From NCBI GenBank assembly GCA_036398095.1, contig DASWHR010000076.1, positions 1 through 19,025 of the forward strand: a DNA stretch of 19,025 nucleotides. Direction: 5' to 3'. This DNA comes from DASWHR01 sp036398095. GTDB lineage: Bacteria > Actinomycetota > AC-67. Shown here one piece after another: positions 1 through 6,918 of the stretch (the stretch's first letter is position 1; each line of letters starts with the position of its first letter). Below the pieces are notes generated by a model, which saw only the letters and a program-made list of their open reading frames with translations, was not told the DNA's origin and did no database searches. The position numbers and the translations under genes are program-made.

Positions 1-699
1 TTTCTGGTTGCGCTGATCCGCCTGCGCAGGGGGACTCGCTCCGCCGGGTGGGCGCTCGCCGCCGTGGCCGCGCTGGGACTGCATCACGCGATCCAGCCGA
101 TGAACCTCGCGGTGACGCCCCTGTTCTTTTTTCTGCTCGGCGTCGCGGGCGGAGATCCCGGCAGCCGCGACGCGAAGCCGCCTTCACGCACGCTTCGATG
201 GGCGTTCGTGGCCGTTTTGGCACTTGCGATCCCGCTTTCGATGCTCCGCTTCGGGGCGTCGGCTTTCGAATCGAGCGGTCGCCGGTACTTCTCGGCCGGT
301 CATGAAGCGCTGCGAACCTCTTTGCGACTCGAGCCCGGACGGATCTCGACGGCGTCCTACCTCGCTGTTCAACTCGCGATCGACGGCAAGGGCACGCAGG
401 ACGGGGCTCGCGCGGCGCGAAGCGCCGCCGCGGCGCTCGTTGCTCGCCATCCCTGGGACCCCTCGGTGCGCCTGGTCGCCGCCGACGTCGAAATCATGCT
501 CGGCGACCCTGCCCGCGCCATCGTCTGGCTCGACCGGCAGTTGGCCCGTTTCCCCAACGACGCCCTCGCTCTCACCTTCCGTGGGTTCGCCTCGGTCCGT
601 TTGGGAGACCCCCTCGGTGCCGAGCCGTATCTGGAGAAGGCACGGCGACTCAACCCGTCCGGGGTCGCAACATGGACCCCCGGATCGAGCGCCGGATAA
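1..699 (+). CDS. O-antigen ligase-like membrane protein with TPR tail, C-terminal part
   Basis: The reading frame is open from base 1 and ends at TAA 697-699, so the N-terminal part lies outside the window and 232 residues are visible. The first ~90 residues hold hydrophobic stretches (about residues 17-50 and 64-82) with a short loop around 'HHAIQPMN', a layout like the last membrane segments of the O-antigen ligase/polymerase (Wzy_C) family. From about residue 102 to 221 the protein is soluble and helical with tetratricopeptide-like units (for example 'GDPARAIVWLDRQLARFPND' followed by 'GDPLGAEPYLEKARRLNPSG'). Known proteins of this build polymerise or ligate surface glycans or glycosylate pilins. 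The position just before a major pilin suggests a pilin glycosyl ligase or a surface-glycan role, but this is inference. Family assignment is moderate because the catalytic periplasmic loop is not visible. Confidence 0.6.
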   Translation, partial: FLVALIRLRRGTRSAGWALAAVAALGLHHAIQPMNLAVTPLFFFLLGVAGGDPGSRDAKPPSRTLRWAFVAVLALAIPLSMLRFGASAFESSGRRYFSAGHEALRTSLRLEPGRISTASYLAVQLAIDGKGTQDGARAARSAAAALVARHPWDPSVRLVAADVEIMLGDPARAIVWLDRQLARFPNDALALTFRGFASVRLGDPLGAEPYLEKARRLNPSGVATWTPGSSAG

Positions 700-842
700 G
701 CCAGGAGAACCCCGCTTCGTCACGGTTCGTCCCCGCTCAATCGCTCGATTCGGGCTTCGGGAAGACTTTGGTTTGCCGCCCCTGCGTGCCGATAGAAACT
801 GAGAAGCCGGGGATCGGCTTCACCGCCAATGGGAGAGAAACG
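700..842 (+). promoter_or_regulatory. Leader of the major pilin gene with hairpin and ribosome-binding site
   Basis: This 143-base non-coding stretch separates the ligase-like gene from the pilin. It holds an inverted repeat AATCG-CT-CGATT (739-750) that could be an operator, a perfect 7-bp hairpin GAAGCCG/CGGCTTC with loop GGGAT (803-821), and a strong Shine-Dalgarno GGGAGAG (831-837) five bases before the ATG. No convincing -35/-10 pair was found. I compared it with the cyclic-di-GMP-I (GEMM) riboswitch, common before pilins elsewhere, and it does not match on the + strand. Confidence 0.4.
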
Positions 843-1313
843 ATGACGCGGCACCGGGTCCCTCGAAGCTCCGTGGAGCGCGACGAGCGCGGCTTCACGG
901 TGATCGAGCTGATGATCGTCACCTTGATCATCGCGATCCTGATCGCCATCGCCGTTCCGACATTCGCCGGCGCTCGCCAGCGGGCCAACGACCGAGCGGC
1001 ACAAACGCTGCTTCGGCATGCGCTTGCGGCCGAAAAGATCATCTATACGGGCGCCCTCCAGTACGCCGATGACACATCGGGTGAGATGACCGCGATCGAG
1101 CCGGGATTCCAGTACGACGACACGATGACGCCGGTGACTCCGGGGCGCGTCGCGATCGGGCTGACCGGCAGCGACATCGTCTACTTGTCCGGCAAGAGCC
1201 GAAGCGGGACCTGCTTCTACCTGGTCGACGACGCCGCCGTCGGAACCGGCTACGCCGAGGACGACCTGTGCGCCGCGGCCGACGGCCAGGCCTACGTAAC
1301 AGACGGCTGGTAG
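843..1313 (+). CDS. Type IV major pilin-like prepilin
   Basis: The gene encodes 156 residues. A 17-residue basic leader ends in Gly17, followed by Phe18 and a class III (type IV) prepilin signal: 'FTVIELMIV' with glutamate at mature position +5, then an uninterrupted hydrophobic helix to about residue 41. This is the site cut by prepilin peptidase PilD, encoded downstream. The mature part is short (139 residues) with two cysteines, Cys124 and Cys143, placed to close a C-terminal disulfide loop as in many type IV pilins. The ATG at 843 was chosen over upstream in-frame codons because GGGAGAG (831-837) is well spaced and the leader then has normal length. Its separate position, own leader and good ribosome-binding site suggest it is the main fibre subunit; a minor pilin is the alternative. 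Confidence 0.85.
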   Translation: MTRHRVPRSSVERDERGFTVIELMIVTLIIAILIAIAVPTFAGARQRANDRAAQTLLRHALAAEKIIYTGALQYADDTSGEMTAIEPGFQYDDTMTPVTPGRVAIGLTGSDIVYLSGKSRSGTCFYLVDDAAVGTGYAEDDLCAAADGQAYVTDGW

Positions 1314-1323
1314 GCACTTCGGC

Positions 1324-1342
1324 GACCCCCTCATCGGGGGTT
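1324..1342 (+). terminator. Hairpin after the pilin gene, possible attenuator or mRNA 3' stabiliser
   Basis: Ten bases after the pilin stop lies a perfect 6-bp stem ACCCCC/GGGGGT (1325-1330 with 1336-1341) with loop TCATC, extended by a G-T pair. No T-run follows, so it is a weak intrinsic terminator at best. Such a hairpin between a major pilin and its minor pilins could protect the pilin mRNA or limit read-through; this is inferred. Confidence 0.4.
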
Positions 1343-1418
1343 CAAGATAACTAGCCCGGATTCCGATGCTTCCTATGGGAGCGATGCGCGTCCCCCCGTC
1401 GAGGCTTGGAAGGAACGG

Positions 1419-2672
1419 ATGTTCAGACGTTTCCGTCTTCATGCTCGCGCGCGCGAAGAAGGGATTGCCCTGGTCGAGCTGACCGGGGCGCTCACGATCC
1501 TTGCGATCGGATTTCTTGCGCTCGCGGCCGGCTTGGGTGGCAGCTTCAAGCAGATCGCACTCTCGCGTCAGCGGCAGGTCGCGTCCGAGATCGGCAACGG
1601 GCGCGTCGAGCATCTCCGCAACGTTCCCTACTCCTACGTCGCCGTGTCCTCGGACGTGACCCACAACAGCGATCCCACGCATCCCGACTACTTCGTGGAC
1701 GACCCGACCAACTCGTTCGACTACAGCGGAACCGGAACGTTCGAGCCGCTGATCGAAGACGCCACCACCGGCCAGGTTCAGCATTTCGAAAGTCCCGTCG
1801 TCGTCGGGGCGACGACGCTCACGGTGTTCCAATACGTCACCTGGGTCGACGATCCGGCGATCGATGGGACGCAGGACTATCGCCGGGTGACGGTGGTGGT
1901 GCAATTCAACGCGCCGGCGTCCCAGGGTGTGTCCCGGCTCGTTCGGGTCTCGTCGTACTTCACGCCCGGCAACGTCAGCCTTGGCGGGGTGACGCCGGGG
2001 GCGAGCACGGGAAGCCCGACGCCCTCCGGGACGGCGTCGCCCAGTCCGACGCCGTCGGGGTCGTGTTCGGGCGACACGACCGCGCCGACCGGCACGTTCG
2101 ACATCTACGGGGGGACCGCCGCGGAGGCCGGATACACGGGTGGTCGTTCCGTGACTCTGGCATTCAGTGGTGTCGCGGATTTGTGTCTTCCGATCCGGTG
2201 GCGATTCTCGAACGACGGCTCGGTCTACACCGATCCCATCACCTACGACTCGGTCAATCCCTCGGTCGCGTGGGGGCTGCCCGGGGGGGACGGCACCAAA
2301 CAGGTCTGGGGCAAGCTCGCCGACGGAAACGGCAACGAGCTCACCATCGGCCCGAAGTCGGTGGTGCTGGACACGACCAAGCCGACTGTTGCCGGCACGC
2401 TGGCTCGAACGGTCGCGTGCGCGGGATCCGACCGCACGGTGAACCTGTCGTGGGGGTCGTCCACCGACGACAACCTTCGGGGATACCGCATCTACAAGCG
2501 GATCGACGGCGGCGCGTGGATCGAGCTCGCCACGGTGAGCGCGACCAGCCGCAGCGACACGGACAAGAAGAGCTATGACTCCCTCCAGTACTACGTGGTG
2601 GGATACGACAAGGCGGGAAACGAATCGGATGCGACAAACATTGTTTCGCTCGCAAAGAACCAGTGCGTCTGA
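1419..2672 (+). CDS. PilV-like minor pseudopilin with Pro/Ser/Thr linker and fibronectin-III-like domain
   Basis: The product has 417 residues, far longer than a usual PilV/GspI pseudopilin (about 120-200). The prepilin site is Gly15|Ile16 with Glu20 at +5 and a hydrophobic helix to about residue 40 ('IALVELTGALTILAIGFLAL'). A pseudopilin body follows to about residue 188, then a low-complexity Thr/Pro/Ser linker at about 189-220. Beyond it are a beta-rich Ig-like segment (about 222-317) and a fibronectin type III-like domain (about 318-414) with the typical 'GYRIYKRIDGG...' and 'YYVVGYDKAGNES' patterns. The ATG at 1419 follows AAGGA at 1410-1414. FnIII and Ig-like ends suggest a pilus-tip or side-displayed adhesin. 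The 3' end overlaps the next gene by 44 bases. The pseudopilin call is firm; the ligand is unknown. Confidence 0.8.
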   Translation: MFRRFRLHARAREEGIALVELTGALTILAIGFLALAAGLGGSFKQIALSRQRQVASEIGNGRVEHLRNVPYSYVAVSSDVTHNSDPTHPDYFVDDPTNSFDYSGTGTFEPLIEDATTGQVQHFESPVVVGATTLTVFQYVTWVDDPAIDGTQDYRRVTVVVQFNAPASQGVSRLVRVSSYFTPGNVSLGGVTPGASTGSPTPSGTASPSPTPSGSCSGDTTAPTGTFDIYGGTAAEAGYTGGRSVTLAFSGVADLCLPIRWRFSNDGSVYTDPITYDSVNPSVAWGLPGGDGTKQVWGKLADGNGNELTIGPKSVVLDTTKPTVAGTLARTVACAGSDRTVNLSWGSSTDDNLRGYRIYKRIDGGAWIELATVSATSRSDTDKKSYDSLQYYVVGYDKAGNESDATNIVSLAKNQCV

Positions 2673-3138
2673 CGACGGATTCACGATCGTCGAGCTCACG
2701 GTCACGGTGTCGATCTTCGCGATCGTGATCGCGGCGCTGCTCGGGATCTTCATCTCCGTGCAGCGTTCGCAGGCCTACGTCACCGACCGCAGCGAGTCGA
2801 TGGACGGCCTTCGCATCGCGATGGACCGGGTCTCGAAAGAGGTTCGTCAGGCGACGTCGGTGACGAGCCAGTCCGCGACGGCGATCTCGATGACGACCTT
2901 CGTCGGCGGGTCGGCTGAAGCCCTGACCTGGAGCGTGTCGGGCGGGGAGTTGCGGCGAACGGACGAGTGGGGCCTTACCCAGATCGTCTTGCGCGACGTG
3001 ACCAACACCGATGTCTTCACCTATACCCCCGCGACCGGGTCGCCGCTGATCGTGGCCGTCCGGCTCGAGATGCGTCCCGCGCAAAGCCCGAACATCCTGC
3101 TCGAGCTCACGTCCGAGATCAGATTGAGGAACGGATGA
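2629..3138 (+). CDS. PilW/PulJ-like minor pseudopilin
   Basis: The predicted product from ATG 2629 is 169 residues. It carries a prepilin site Gly17|Phe18 with Glu22 at +5 ('FTIVELTVTVSIFAIVIAALL') and then 'RSQAYVTDRSESMDGLRIAMDRVSKEVRQA', the amphipathic stretch with a conserved MDR(V/L)-like pattern typical of PilW/GspJ proteins. The rest is beta-rich. The start is uncertain: ATG 2629 lies within the preceding gene and gives a 44-base overlap, and an in-frame TTG at 2641 would also keep the signal intact. Neither has a strong ribosome-binding site, so translation probably depends on reading of the upstream gene. Pseudopilins of this kind form the priming tip complex with PilV- and PilX-like partners, which flank it here. 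Confidence 0.78.
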   Translation: MRQTLFRSQRTSASDDGFTIVELTVTVSIFAIVIAALLGIFISVQRSQAYVTDRSESMDGLRIAMDRVSKEVRQATSVTSQSATAISMTTFVGGSAEALTWSVSGGELRRTDEWGLTQIVLRDVTNTDVFTYTPATGSPLIVAVRLEMRPAQSPNILLELTSEIRLRNG

Positions 3139-4568
3139 TGCGACCCTTCCCGGTTTTCCCCGTCCGCCGCGACGACGACGGCTTCGTCATGATCGTGGCG
3201 GTCCTGTTGCTATCCATCGTGGCGTCTCTCGGCGTCGTGGTGATGACGTCGGGAAACCATTCGAGCCTGGCAACCGGACGCGGCCGGTCGTGGGTCCAAT
3301 CGCTGCACGTGGCCGAAGCCGGCGTTCAAGACGCCATGGCGCGCATGGACTCGTCCGGGGCAATCCCGGCGAACTTCAGCGGCTCGACCGATGAGGGCAC
3401 GTACGCCGTCGAGATCACCCCGCTCGGCCGGTCTCGGTACCGCGTCGAGGTGCTCGGCACAGTGGCCGCCGGAAGCAGTCTGAAGGCAGCGCGTCGCGTT
3501 CGCGTCACGCTCGCCCCGCCGGAGAGCTTCAATGCGGCGCTGTTCTCCCACACGAGTGTGGACACCAAGAACAACGACAACGTCGTGGGCGACATCTGGG
3601 CAAACCAGAACGTGATCGTCGACGCCAACGATGTGATCCAAGGATCGGTGACGGCGGCGACGGGATTCGTGCACATGCGCGGCGGATCGCGGGTCACCAA
3701 GAGCGTCCAGTCCGGCGGCTATAACGCCACCACGACGAACGGAATCTTTCTCGACAACAACGCCCGGATCGACGGCGACGCGATTTCCTCGGTCACCGCG
3801 CCGACCGACCCGGTCACCTGCGGAGGCGAGAGCCAGAACAACTTCACCATCCGCGAGCAGTCCGGCGCCGTCATCGGCGGCAACGTCACCACGTGGGGCG
3901 CGCGCACCGGACCGGGCACCGTGTCCGGGACGATCTCGGAGCATGTCTGCACGGCCGCACCGGCCGCCCAGCCGATGCCGACCTACTCCTACAACGTCTC
4001 GAACTATGACCCGGCGACGTTGCACGAATGGGGAACGCCGTCGGCTTCGTCGGCAACCGCTCTCGCGGACTTCAACACCTATCTGGCCGCGAACAAGTCT
4101 GCCCTTGCCGGGACGTTCACGATCTTCCAGACGGGCACGATCACCCAGGCCACACGCATCGACCTGTCGGGGGTCAAGACGGCCGGCGACGTGACACTGG
4201 TGACCAACCTCCCGGTGTTCACGAACGGGATCGAAGACTTGCCGAGCGTCACCGACGCCGTCGTGCTTGTCGCCTCGTTCTACCAGCCGCCGGCCGGAAC
4301 GGTCTGCGACGTCAACCACGACGACAGCGACTGCTCGATCCATGCCAAGAACAGCTTCCAGACGAGTGGAGCGACGGCGGTGCTGCTCTACGCACCCTAC
4401 GGTCCGGTCGCGATCAAGAACAACCAAGAGATGTTCGGCGCGGTCTACGCCGACAACATTCAGATCAAGAACAACCAGACCCTCACCTACGACGCCCGCG
4501 TCGATCGCATCGTCGGGTTCGGTCCGGTCACGTTAGAGCCAACCGACTGGATGGAACTCCCCTCCTAG
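3135..4568 (+). CDS. PilX-like minor pseudopilin with beta-helix-like body
   Basis: The 477-residue product starts with 'DDDG|FVMIVAVLLLSIVASLGVVVM', a prepilin-type signal whose +5 residue is Val instead of Glu, as in PilX/GspK tip subunits. 'HVAEAGVQDAMARM' follows, a hallmark of the PilX N-terminal family. The large C-terminal region is rich in Asn, Gly and short hydrophobic repeats such as 'GDIWANQNVIVDANDVIQGS', and ends with two 'IKNNQ' units 17 residues apart, which looks like turns of a right-handed beta-helix. It is much longer than typical PilX (about 200 residues). ATG 3135 overlaps the previous stop (ATGA); ATG 3138 is an equally possible start, one codon later, with better spacing from GAGGA (3126-3130). 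It probably caps the pilus tip. Confidence 0.78.
   Translation: MMRPFPVFPVRRDDDGFVMIVAVLLLSIVASLGVVVMTSGNHSSLATGRGRSWVQSLHVAEAGVQDAMARMDSSGAIPANFSGSTDEGTYAVEITPLGRSRYRVEVLGTVAAGSSLKAARRVRVTLAPPESFNAALFSHTSVDTKNNDNVVGDIWANQNVIVDANDVIQGSVTAATGFVHMRGGSRVTKSVQSGGYNATTTNGIFLDNNARIDGDAISSVTAPTDPVTCGGESQNNFTIREQSGAVIGGNVTTWGARTGPGTVSGTISEHVCTAAPAAQPMPTYSYNVSNYDPATLHEWGTPSASSATALADFNTYLAANKSALAGTFTIFQTGTITQATRIDLSGVKTAGDVTLVTNLPVFTNGIEDLPSVTDAVVLVASFYQPPAGTVCDVNHDDSDCSIHAKNSFQTSGATAVLLYAPYGPVAIKNNQEMFGAVYADNIQIKNNQTLTYDARVDRIVGFGPVTLEPTDWMELPS
4413..4477 (+). repeat. Short direct repeat inside the PilX-like gene
   Basis: The 14-base sequence ATCAAGAACAACCA occurs at 4413-4426 and again at 4464-4477, in frame and exactly 51 bases (17 codons) apart. 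Both copies encode Ile-Lys-Asn-Asn-Gln. The spacing fits one turn of a beta-helix. Confidence 0.7.
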
Positions 4569-4607
4569 TTGTCCCGGCCGCTGCCAGGGCTGGAGTAGAG
4601 TCGCGCC

Positions 4608-5396
4608 GTGAACGGCTTCTTCGTCGGCATCGCCGCGCTCTTCGGGCTGCTGTTCGGCTCGTTCCTCGGGCTCGTGGTCTACCGGGTGCCGCGGCGCGAG
4701 TCGCTTCTGCGGCCACGGTCGCGTTGCCCCGCCTGCGGCACGGAGCTTCGGGTGATCGACAACGTTCCGGTCGTGTCGTGGCTGCTACTGCGCGGCCGGT
4801 GCCATGCGTGCAAGGCGAGGATCTCGGCGCGATACCCGGCGGCCGAGGCCTTGACGGCGGCGCTGTGGGCGCTCGCCGTCGCCCGGCTGGGCGTCTGCGA
4901 CGGCTGCCGGCCGATGGACGCGATCGCGTTCCTGCCGTTCCTGTGGGCTCTGGTCGCGCTCAGCCTCATCGACCTGGAGCACAAGCTGATTCCCAACCGG
5001 CTGCTGTATCCGGCGCTCGCCGCCGGCATCGTCTTTGTGGCCATCGCGGCCGGCACCGGCCCCGGCTGGGGAGCGTTCGGTCGCGCGGCCGGGGGAGCGG
5101 CCGCGTCCTTCGCGGTGTTCAACGTGATCCATTTCATCTCCCCCGGCGGCATGGGCTACGGCGACGTTCGCCTGAGCGCCCTGATCGGGCTGTACCTGGG
5201 CTACCTGGGCTGGGGCCGGATCTACGCCGGCTTCCTCGTGGGGTTTCTTTTGGGTGCCGTGGTCGGCCTGCTGCTGATGCTGGTCGGCAAGGCAGGTCGC
5301 AAGACCGCGGTCCCGTTCGGGCCGTTCCTGGCAGCCGGCGCCGTGATCTCCACGTTCTGGGGCCAATCGATCGTCAACCTGTGGACGATCCGATAA
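4608..5396 (+). CDS. pilD: Prepilin peptidase (PilD/GspO type, leader peptidase and N-methyltransferase)
   Basis: This 262-residue polytopic membrane protein is an aspartic prepilin peptidase (A24 family) that cuts the Gly|Phe or Gly|Ile leaders of the four prepilins upstream. The N-terminal domain has the paired zinc-type cysteines Cys40/Cys43 ('CPAC') and Cys65/Cys68 ('CHAC') found in bifunctional enzymes that also N-methylate the new N-terminus. The two catalytic aspartates are visible: Asp122 in 'SLIDLEH' and Asp186 in 'GMGYGD'. About seven hydrophobic segments fit the family. The start is GTG 4608; a -10-like TAGAGT (4596-4601) ends six bases before it, so a leaderless transcript is possible, although GGAG (4592-4595) could also act as a distant Shine-Dalgarno. 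The gene is 39 bases after the PilX-like gene. Confidence 0.93.
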   Translation: MNGFFVGIAALFGLLFGSFLGLVVYRVPRRESLLRPRSRCPACGTELRVIDNVPVVSWLLLRGRCHACKARISARYPAAEALTAALWALAVARLGVCDGCRPMDAIAFLPFLWALVALSLIDLEHKLIPNRLLYPALAAGIVFVAIAAGTGPGWGAFGRAAGGAAASFAVFNVIHFISPGGMGYGDVRLSALIGLYLGYLGWGRIYAGFLVGFLLGAVVGLLLMLVGKAGRKTAVPFGPFLAAGAVISTFWGQSIVNLWTIR

Positions 5397-5526
5397 CGCC
5401 CCAAATACTCACGAAGCGTAGCCGCGCGGCCCATCACCGCCACTGAGGGTGTTTCCGGGTGATCACAGACGTGAATTACAGGCGTGTCGTTCTCAAGAAG
5501 TATCCCAACGTGGCCGAGGACCCCTC

Positions 5527-5556
5527 TTGACAACGATAGCAGCCACCTGAGAACAT
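5527..5556 (+). promoter_or_regulatory. Candidate promoter for the HTH-pilMNO-P transcript
   Basis: A perfect -35 hexamer TTGACA (5527-5532) is followed, after 18 bases, by GAACAT (5551-5556), which keeps the important A at position 2 and T at position 6. It lies in the 241-base gap between pilD and the small regulator gene. That gap also contains the palindromes GTGATCAC (5459-5466) and TTCT-CA-AGAA (5490-5499), both upstream of the -35. The -10 is weak, so a cofactor may be needed. Confidence 0.45.
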
Positions 5557-5637
5557 GCGGTGCCTGGCGTTACCAATGTTGCATATGTGGCTCGTGTGAA
5601 AGTCTTGAGAGAATCGGTGACAGAGATCGAGGTCCCC

Positions 5638-5850
5638 ATGACATCCCGGCGCGGTTCCTATGCCGGCGACCGCCTGCTCACGGTCGGCGAAGTCGCTTCG
5701 GTGATGCGTGTGTCCAACATGACCGTGTACCGGCTGATCAAGAACGGCCAGTTGGGAGCGATTCGTGTCGGCAAGAACTACCGGATCCGCGAATCGGACG
5801 TGAACCGCTACCTGTCGGACCGGGCCGTTCGCTTCGAGCCCGAGGAGTAG
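5638..5850 (+). CDS. Small excisionase-family helix-turn-helix DNA-binding protein (BldC/Rv0500A-like)
   Basis: The 70-residue product is almost entirely one MerR/excisionase-type (HTH_17) winged helix: 'LLTVGEVASVMRVSNMTVYR' followed by 'LIKNGQLGAIRVGKNYRI' and 'RESDVNRYL'. It closely resembles small actinobacterial DNA-binding proteins of the BldC and Rv0500A type, which act as developmental or global regulators rather than phage excisionases. ATG 5638 was chosen because GAGG (5629-5632) is well placed; an in-frame GTG at 5596 would add 14 residues. It stops six bases before pilM and is probably cotranscribed with pilMNO, so regulation of the pilus genes is a reasonable guess but unproven. 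No integrase or attachment site is nearby. Confidence 0.8.
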   Translation: MTSRRGSYAGDRLLTVGEVASVMRVSNMTVYRLIKNGQLGAIRVGKNYRIRESDVNRYLSDRAVRFEPEE

Positions 5851-5856
5851 CGCGCG

Positions 5857-6918
5857 ATGCCGAAAGGAGCCGTGGGGCTGGACATCGGCACGAGCGCCGT
5901 GCGCGCTGCCGAGATCGCCGGACGCAAGGAGCCGGCGATCCTGACCCGTTTCGCGCAGATCGCCCTCCCGGCCGGCGCCGTCATCGACGGCGAGATCGCC
6001 CAGCCGGACGTGGTGACCTCCAAGATCAAAGAACTGTGGCGACGCGGCGGCTTCCGGATCAAGCGCGTCGCCATCGGCGTCGCGAACCAAAAAGTCGTCG
6101 TTCGCCAGGTCGACCTTCCGTTCATGGAGGAAGACGAGTTGCGCGGTGCGCTCCAGTTCCAGGCGCAGGAATACATCCCGATCCCGATCGAAGACGCGAT
6201 CCTCGACTTCCAAGTGCTCGAAGAGTTCCCCGCCGAGGGCGGCGAGCGAATGATGCGCGTCCTTCTGGTCGCCGCGCAGCGCGACATGATCAACACGTTC
6301 GTGACGGTCGTGCAAGACGCCGGGCTCGACCCGATCCTGATCGACGTCACCCCATTCGCAGCGCTTCGTCCGTTGATCGATCGAGCCCCGTCGGTGATGG
6401 AGGAGCGAGAAGGTGAAGCCGTCGTGGACATCGGCGGCGGCGTCACGACCATCGTCGTGCACGAAGGCGGCGCTCCGCGGTTCGTTCGAACGCTGCCCGC
6501 CGGCGGATCCGAGATCACCGACGCGCTCGTCGGGTCGCTCGGCATCCCGCTCGAGGACGCCGAAGGAGTCAAAGCCAGGGTCGGGCTCGCGCCGGAAGGC
6601 ACCGCGGCCCCCGTCGAGGGCGCCGGCAAGATCATCGAGGACCGCGCGACCGCGTTCATGGACGAGGTCCGCGGCTCGCTCGACTACTACCAGGGCCAGC
6701 CGGGCGCCGTTCGCGTCGCGCGCGTGAAACTGACCGGTGGGGGCGCTCGGCTGCCCAACCTGACGCAGCGGCTTGCCGCGGTGCTGCGGCTGCCGGTCGA
6801 GGAAGCCCAGCCGCTCGCTCACGTCAAGCTCGGAAAGCTCGGCCTGTCGCCCGAGCAGCTGGTGCAGATGTCGGCCGTCGCGGCCGTCGCCGTCGGCCTG
6901 TCGATGGGGGACACCTAG
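5857..6918 (+). CDS. pilM: Type IV pilus assembly ATPase-fold protein PilM
   Basis: The 353-residue product is an actin-like (FtsA-fold) cytoplasmic protein that binds the N-terminal tail of PilN and helps anchor the pilus machine. Nucleotide-binding signatures of the actin superfamily are seen in order: phosphate 1 'GLDIGTSAVRAAEI' (residues 7-20), phosphate 2 'VVDIGGGVTTIVV' (about 189-201) and the adenosine motif 'TGGGARLPNL' (293-302). 'ALQFQAQEYIPIP' at 98-110 is the conserved PilM segment. Length is normal for the family. Its start is six bases after the stop of the regulator gene, with GAGGAG (5842-5847) inside that gene serving as ribosome-binding site. It directly abuts pilN. Confidence 0.94.
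   Translation: MPKGAVGLDIGTSAVRAAEIAGRKEPAILTRFAQIALPAGAVIDGEIAQPDVVTSKIKELWRRGGFRIKRVAIGVANQKVVVRQVDLPFMEEDELRGALQFQAQEYIPIPIEDAILDFQVLEEFPAEGGERMMRVLLVAAQRDMINTFVTVVQDAGLDPILIDVTPFAALRPLIDRAPSVMEEREGEAVVDIGGGVTTIVVHEGGAPRFVRTLPAGGSEITDALVGSLGIPLEDAEGVKARVGLAPEGTAAPVEGAGKIIEDRATAFMDEVRGSLDYYQGQPGAVRVARVKLTGGGARLPNLTQRLAAVLRLPVEEAQPLAHVKLGKLGLSPEQLVQMSAVAAVAVGLSMGDT

Noticed and set aside
788..795. GCCGATAG, close to the sigma-28/WhiG -10 GCCGATAA, before the pilin
   Set aside because: There is no TAAA-type -35 at the required distance.
710..800. Sequence on the minus strand resembling the start of a cyclic-di-GMP-I riboswitch (GCACGCAGGGGCGGCAAACC)
   Set aside because: Only the first conserved block looks similar. 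The GAAA loop and GGGACGCAAAGCC block are missing, and it points away from the pilin.
720..2753. Long open frame on the minus strand (677 codons) over the pilin genes
   Set aside because: Its translation is rich in Arg, Gly, Asp and Val without domains, and it lies exactly antisense to genes with clear prepilin signals. It is a typical shadow of high-GC coding DNA.
5222..5533. Minus-strand frame of 103 codons reaching into the pilD-HTH gap
   Set aside because: Half of it is antisense to pilD, no family resemblance is seen, and its start region overlaps the + strand TTGACA element.
5638..5850. Excisionase annotation implying a prophage or integrative element
   Set aside because: No integrase, attachment-site repeat or other phage gene is present, and the protein matches chromosomal BldC/Rv0500A-like regulators.
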